Positions 15,483-16,537 of a DNA stretch of 16,537 bases are shown here, in pieces (within the stretch, counting starts at the first letter, position 1; each line of letters starts with the position of its first letter). The stretch lies in contig CAKRKK010000031.1 of the NCBI GenBank assembly GCA_934358235.1, positions 1-16,537 on the forward strand, in the 5' to 3' direction. The notes beneath the pieces are model-generated. The model worked only from the letters and a program-made list of their open reading frames with translations, did not search any database and had not been told where the DNA came from. This DNA is from an uncultured Lachnospira sp. (GTDB lineage: Bacteria > Bacillota > Clostridia > Lachnospirales > Lachnospiraceae). The position numbers were made by a program, and so were the translations under genes.

Positions 15483-15507
15483 CTCCCACCTTATTATAAG
15501 GCAGGAG
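15483..15507. promoter_or_regulatory. 25-base interrupted palindrome upstream of the permease operon
   Basis: CTCC, two mismatched bases, CCTTAT, one central base, ATAAGG, two mismatched bases and GGAG make a symmetric site. On the minus strand the centre reads TATAAT, a possible -10 box, but no acceptable -35 lies 16-18 bases upstream. No T run follows, so it is not a good terminator. It is better read as an operator or an activator-dependent promoter, about 40 bases before the permease start codon. Confidence 0.5.
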
Positions 15508-15531
15508 CCGTTATAGAATACTGCTTAAAAT

Positions 15532-15566
15532 TTTATTATAATGAATTATTAAAATATTATAATAAA
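15532..15566 (-). terminator. weak AT-only hairpin after the sulfatase-family gene
   Basis: TTTATTATAAT (15532-15542) pairs with ATTATAATAAA (15556-15566), giving an 11-bp stem entirely of A-T pairs with a 13-base loop. On the minus strand it is followed by ATTTTAAG. It lies 14 bases after the stop codon. Termination is probably inefficient, so some transcription may read into the permease operon. Confidence 0.4.
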
Positions 15567-15579
15567 TATATCTACAATA

Positions 15580-16537
15580 TTATTCCTTAATATTATACTG
15601 TTTCTTTATATCCTCATACTGACTATATGGCACAATCTTAAATGAATCTAAATCTGTAGCTTTGCCCGGAATAATATACAAAGACCAAGGCTGGTCAACA
15701 GCTTCCTTAATGTTTGGATATGTAATTTCACCAAGATCGTTAGGTGCTACATGGTATCTTATAACATCCTTATCCCCAACCTCTGATACTGTGTCTACAT
15801 CATAATCATAAGCGTCACCGATGCACGATTTAACTAGTGTAGAATGTACGTTAAGAAATGATATTTTAGAATCACTTATTGTAAGATCTTTATGCTCATT
15901 CTTTTCCTTAACAAGCACCGTTGGATGCTGGTAAATACCAACACCACCATGATCTGCGGTAATAATTATTGTGCTGTTATCATACAGTCCTTTTTCCTTA
16001 AGTTCGTTAATATACTCTGTAATTATTTTAAATGAACCTCTTATCTGTGCGCCTAACTCCGTTGAATTTTCAGGAATTCTTTCTGCATTCTCATTCATTA
16101 CATAAGGACCATGTGCCCCAAACAAATGATACATAACTAATGTATTCTTTTTGTTCTGAGTAGTTATGCCATTTGCTTTATAATCCTTATAAAACTGCGG
16201 ATCATCGAGCTCATAAAAATCTGTATCTGTGTCCTTAAGCATTACAAACTGGCTGAAATCACCTGAATAAAACCAGAAGTGCTTCTTTAAAAACTGTGGC
16301 ATAGAATAAAATGAAACAAACTTATAAAGATACTCCATAAAACCTTTTCTTGAAGAAATAACATACTCCTGTTCAAGCTTAAGATTATCTATACTATTCT
16401 TATCACAATAATCAAGATAACCATACTCGGTATAAAGTTTAACCTGATAATTATTATCCTGAAGCTGCTTAAACATCGTAAAATCTGTAAATGTATCCTT
16501 ATAGTACTGGTTAATTGACTTTTCAGCATCCATATCC
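15580..16537 (-). CDS. sulfatase/LTA-synthase-superfamily phosphotransferase, C-terminal part, partial
   Basis: This is the C-terminal 318 or so residues of a larger protein whose start lies beyond the right edge. The first ATG in view (16531-16533) has an open in-frame codon before it, and the sequence around it (SINQYYKDTFTDFTMFKQL) looks like the interior of the fold. Counting from that Met, HLFGAHGPY (136-144) and ADHGG (193-197) are metal-site motifs of the alkaline-phosphatase/sulfatase superfamily. The nucleophile Thr/Ser and any membrane helices would lie in the missing part. Relatives include lipoteichoic acid synthases and phosphoethanolamine transferases, which act outside the membrane. 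Its place next to a CDP-choline-type operon suggests work on a decorated surface polymer, but this is inferred. A weak hairpin follows the stop. Confidence 0.75.
   Translation of the reverse strand, partial: DMDAEKSINQYYKDTFTDFTMFKQLQDNNYQVKLYTEYGYLDYCDKNSIDNLKLEQEYVISSRKGFMEYLYKFVSFYSMPQFLKKHFWFYSGDFSQFVMLKDTDTDFYELDDPQFYKDYKANGITTQNKKNTLVMYHLFGAHGPYVMNENAERIPENSTELGAQIRGSFKIITEYINELKEKGLYDNSTIIITADHGGVGIYQHPTVLVKEKNEHKDLTISDSKISFLNVHSTLVKSCIGDAYDYDVDTVSEVGDKDVIRYHVAPNDLGEITYPNIKEAVDQPWSLYIIPGKATDLDSFKIVPYSQYEDIKKQYNIKE

Noticed and set aside
1..16537. Mobile element, prophage, CRISPR array, tRNA or rRNA
   Set aside because: No transposase, integrase, spaced direct-repeat array, cloverleaf or rRNA-like stretch was seen. 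All genes are chromosomal types on one strand.

Overview
The window looks like chromosomal DNA of a low-GC anaerobic Firmicute, most likely a member of the Lachnospiraceae. This is inferred from the AT-rich intergenic DNA, AGGAGG-type ribosome binding sites, and gene types common in that family: a fused homocysteine methyltransferase/MTHFR, an AzgA-type purine permease, a split heavy-metal ATPase module, and LicC-like proteins with an N-terminal winged helix. Every gene I can support reads on the minus strand, so transcription runs from high to low coordinates. No mobile element, tRNA, rRNA or CRISPR was seen. Both ends cut a gene.

Layout from the right, in transcription order. Bases 15580-16537 hold the C-terminal part of a sulfatase/LTA-synthase-superfamily protein. 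Next comes a tight operon at 11194-15441: an APC permease, a winged-helix/LicC-like cytidylyltransferase, and a winged-helix/LicC/LicA fusion. It ends in a strong hairpin terminator (11115-11162). Together these genes look like an import, kinase and CDP-activation route for choline or a similar amino alcohol.

Bases 8277-11054 form a metal-resistance unit. A promoter with an ArsR/SmtB-type operator between its -35 and -10 boxes drives a free-standing HMA metal-binding protein and a Zn/Cd/Pb-type P1B ATPase. The ArsR-family sensor follows, with its own promoter whose -35 box lies inside the terminator hairpin of the ATPase gene.

Bases 6755-8059 encode an unusual one-piece signalling protein: three GspE-N/MshEN-like repeats, a CheX-like phosphatase domain and a CheY-like receiver. 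It is followed by a purine permease (5294-6691), the methionine-synthesis fusion protein (3445-5235) and a previously unlisted 55-residue small protein (3234-3401).

Bases 1-3186 hold a small two-helix membrane protein behind a near-consensus promoter, a hairpin that may end or attenuate transcription, an ABC-F ATPase, glutamate racemase, and the first 52 codons of a Y-family DNA polymerase.

The most interesting parts are the choline-type operon with two paralogous DNA-binding/cytidylyltransferase fusions and a palindrome just upstream, the MshEN-CheX-receiver fusion, and the overlapping terminator/promoter/possible operator in the metal-resistance unit.
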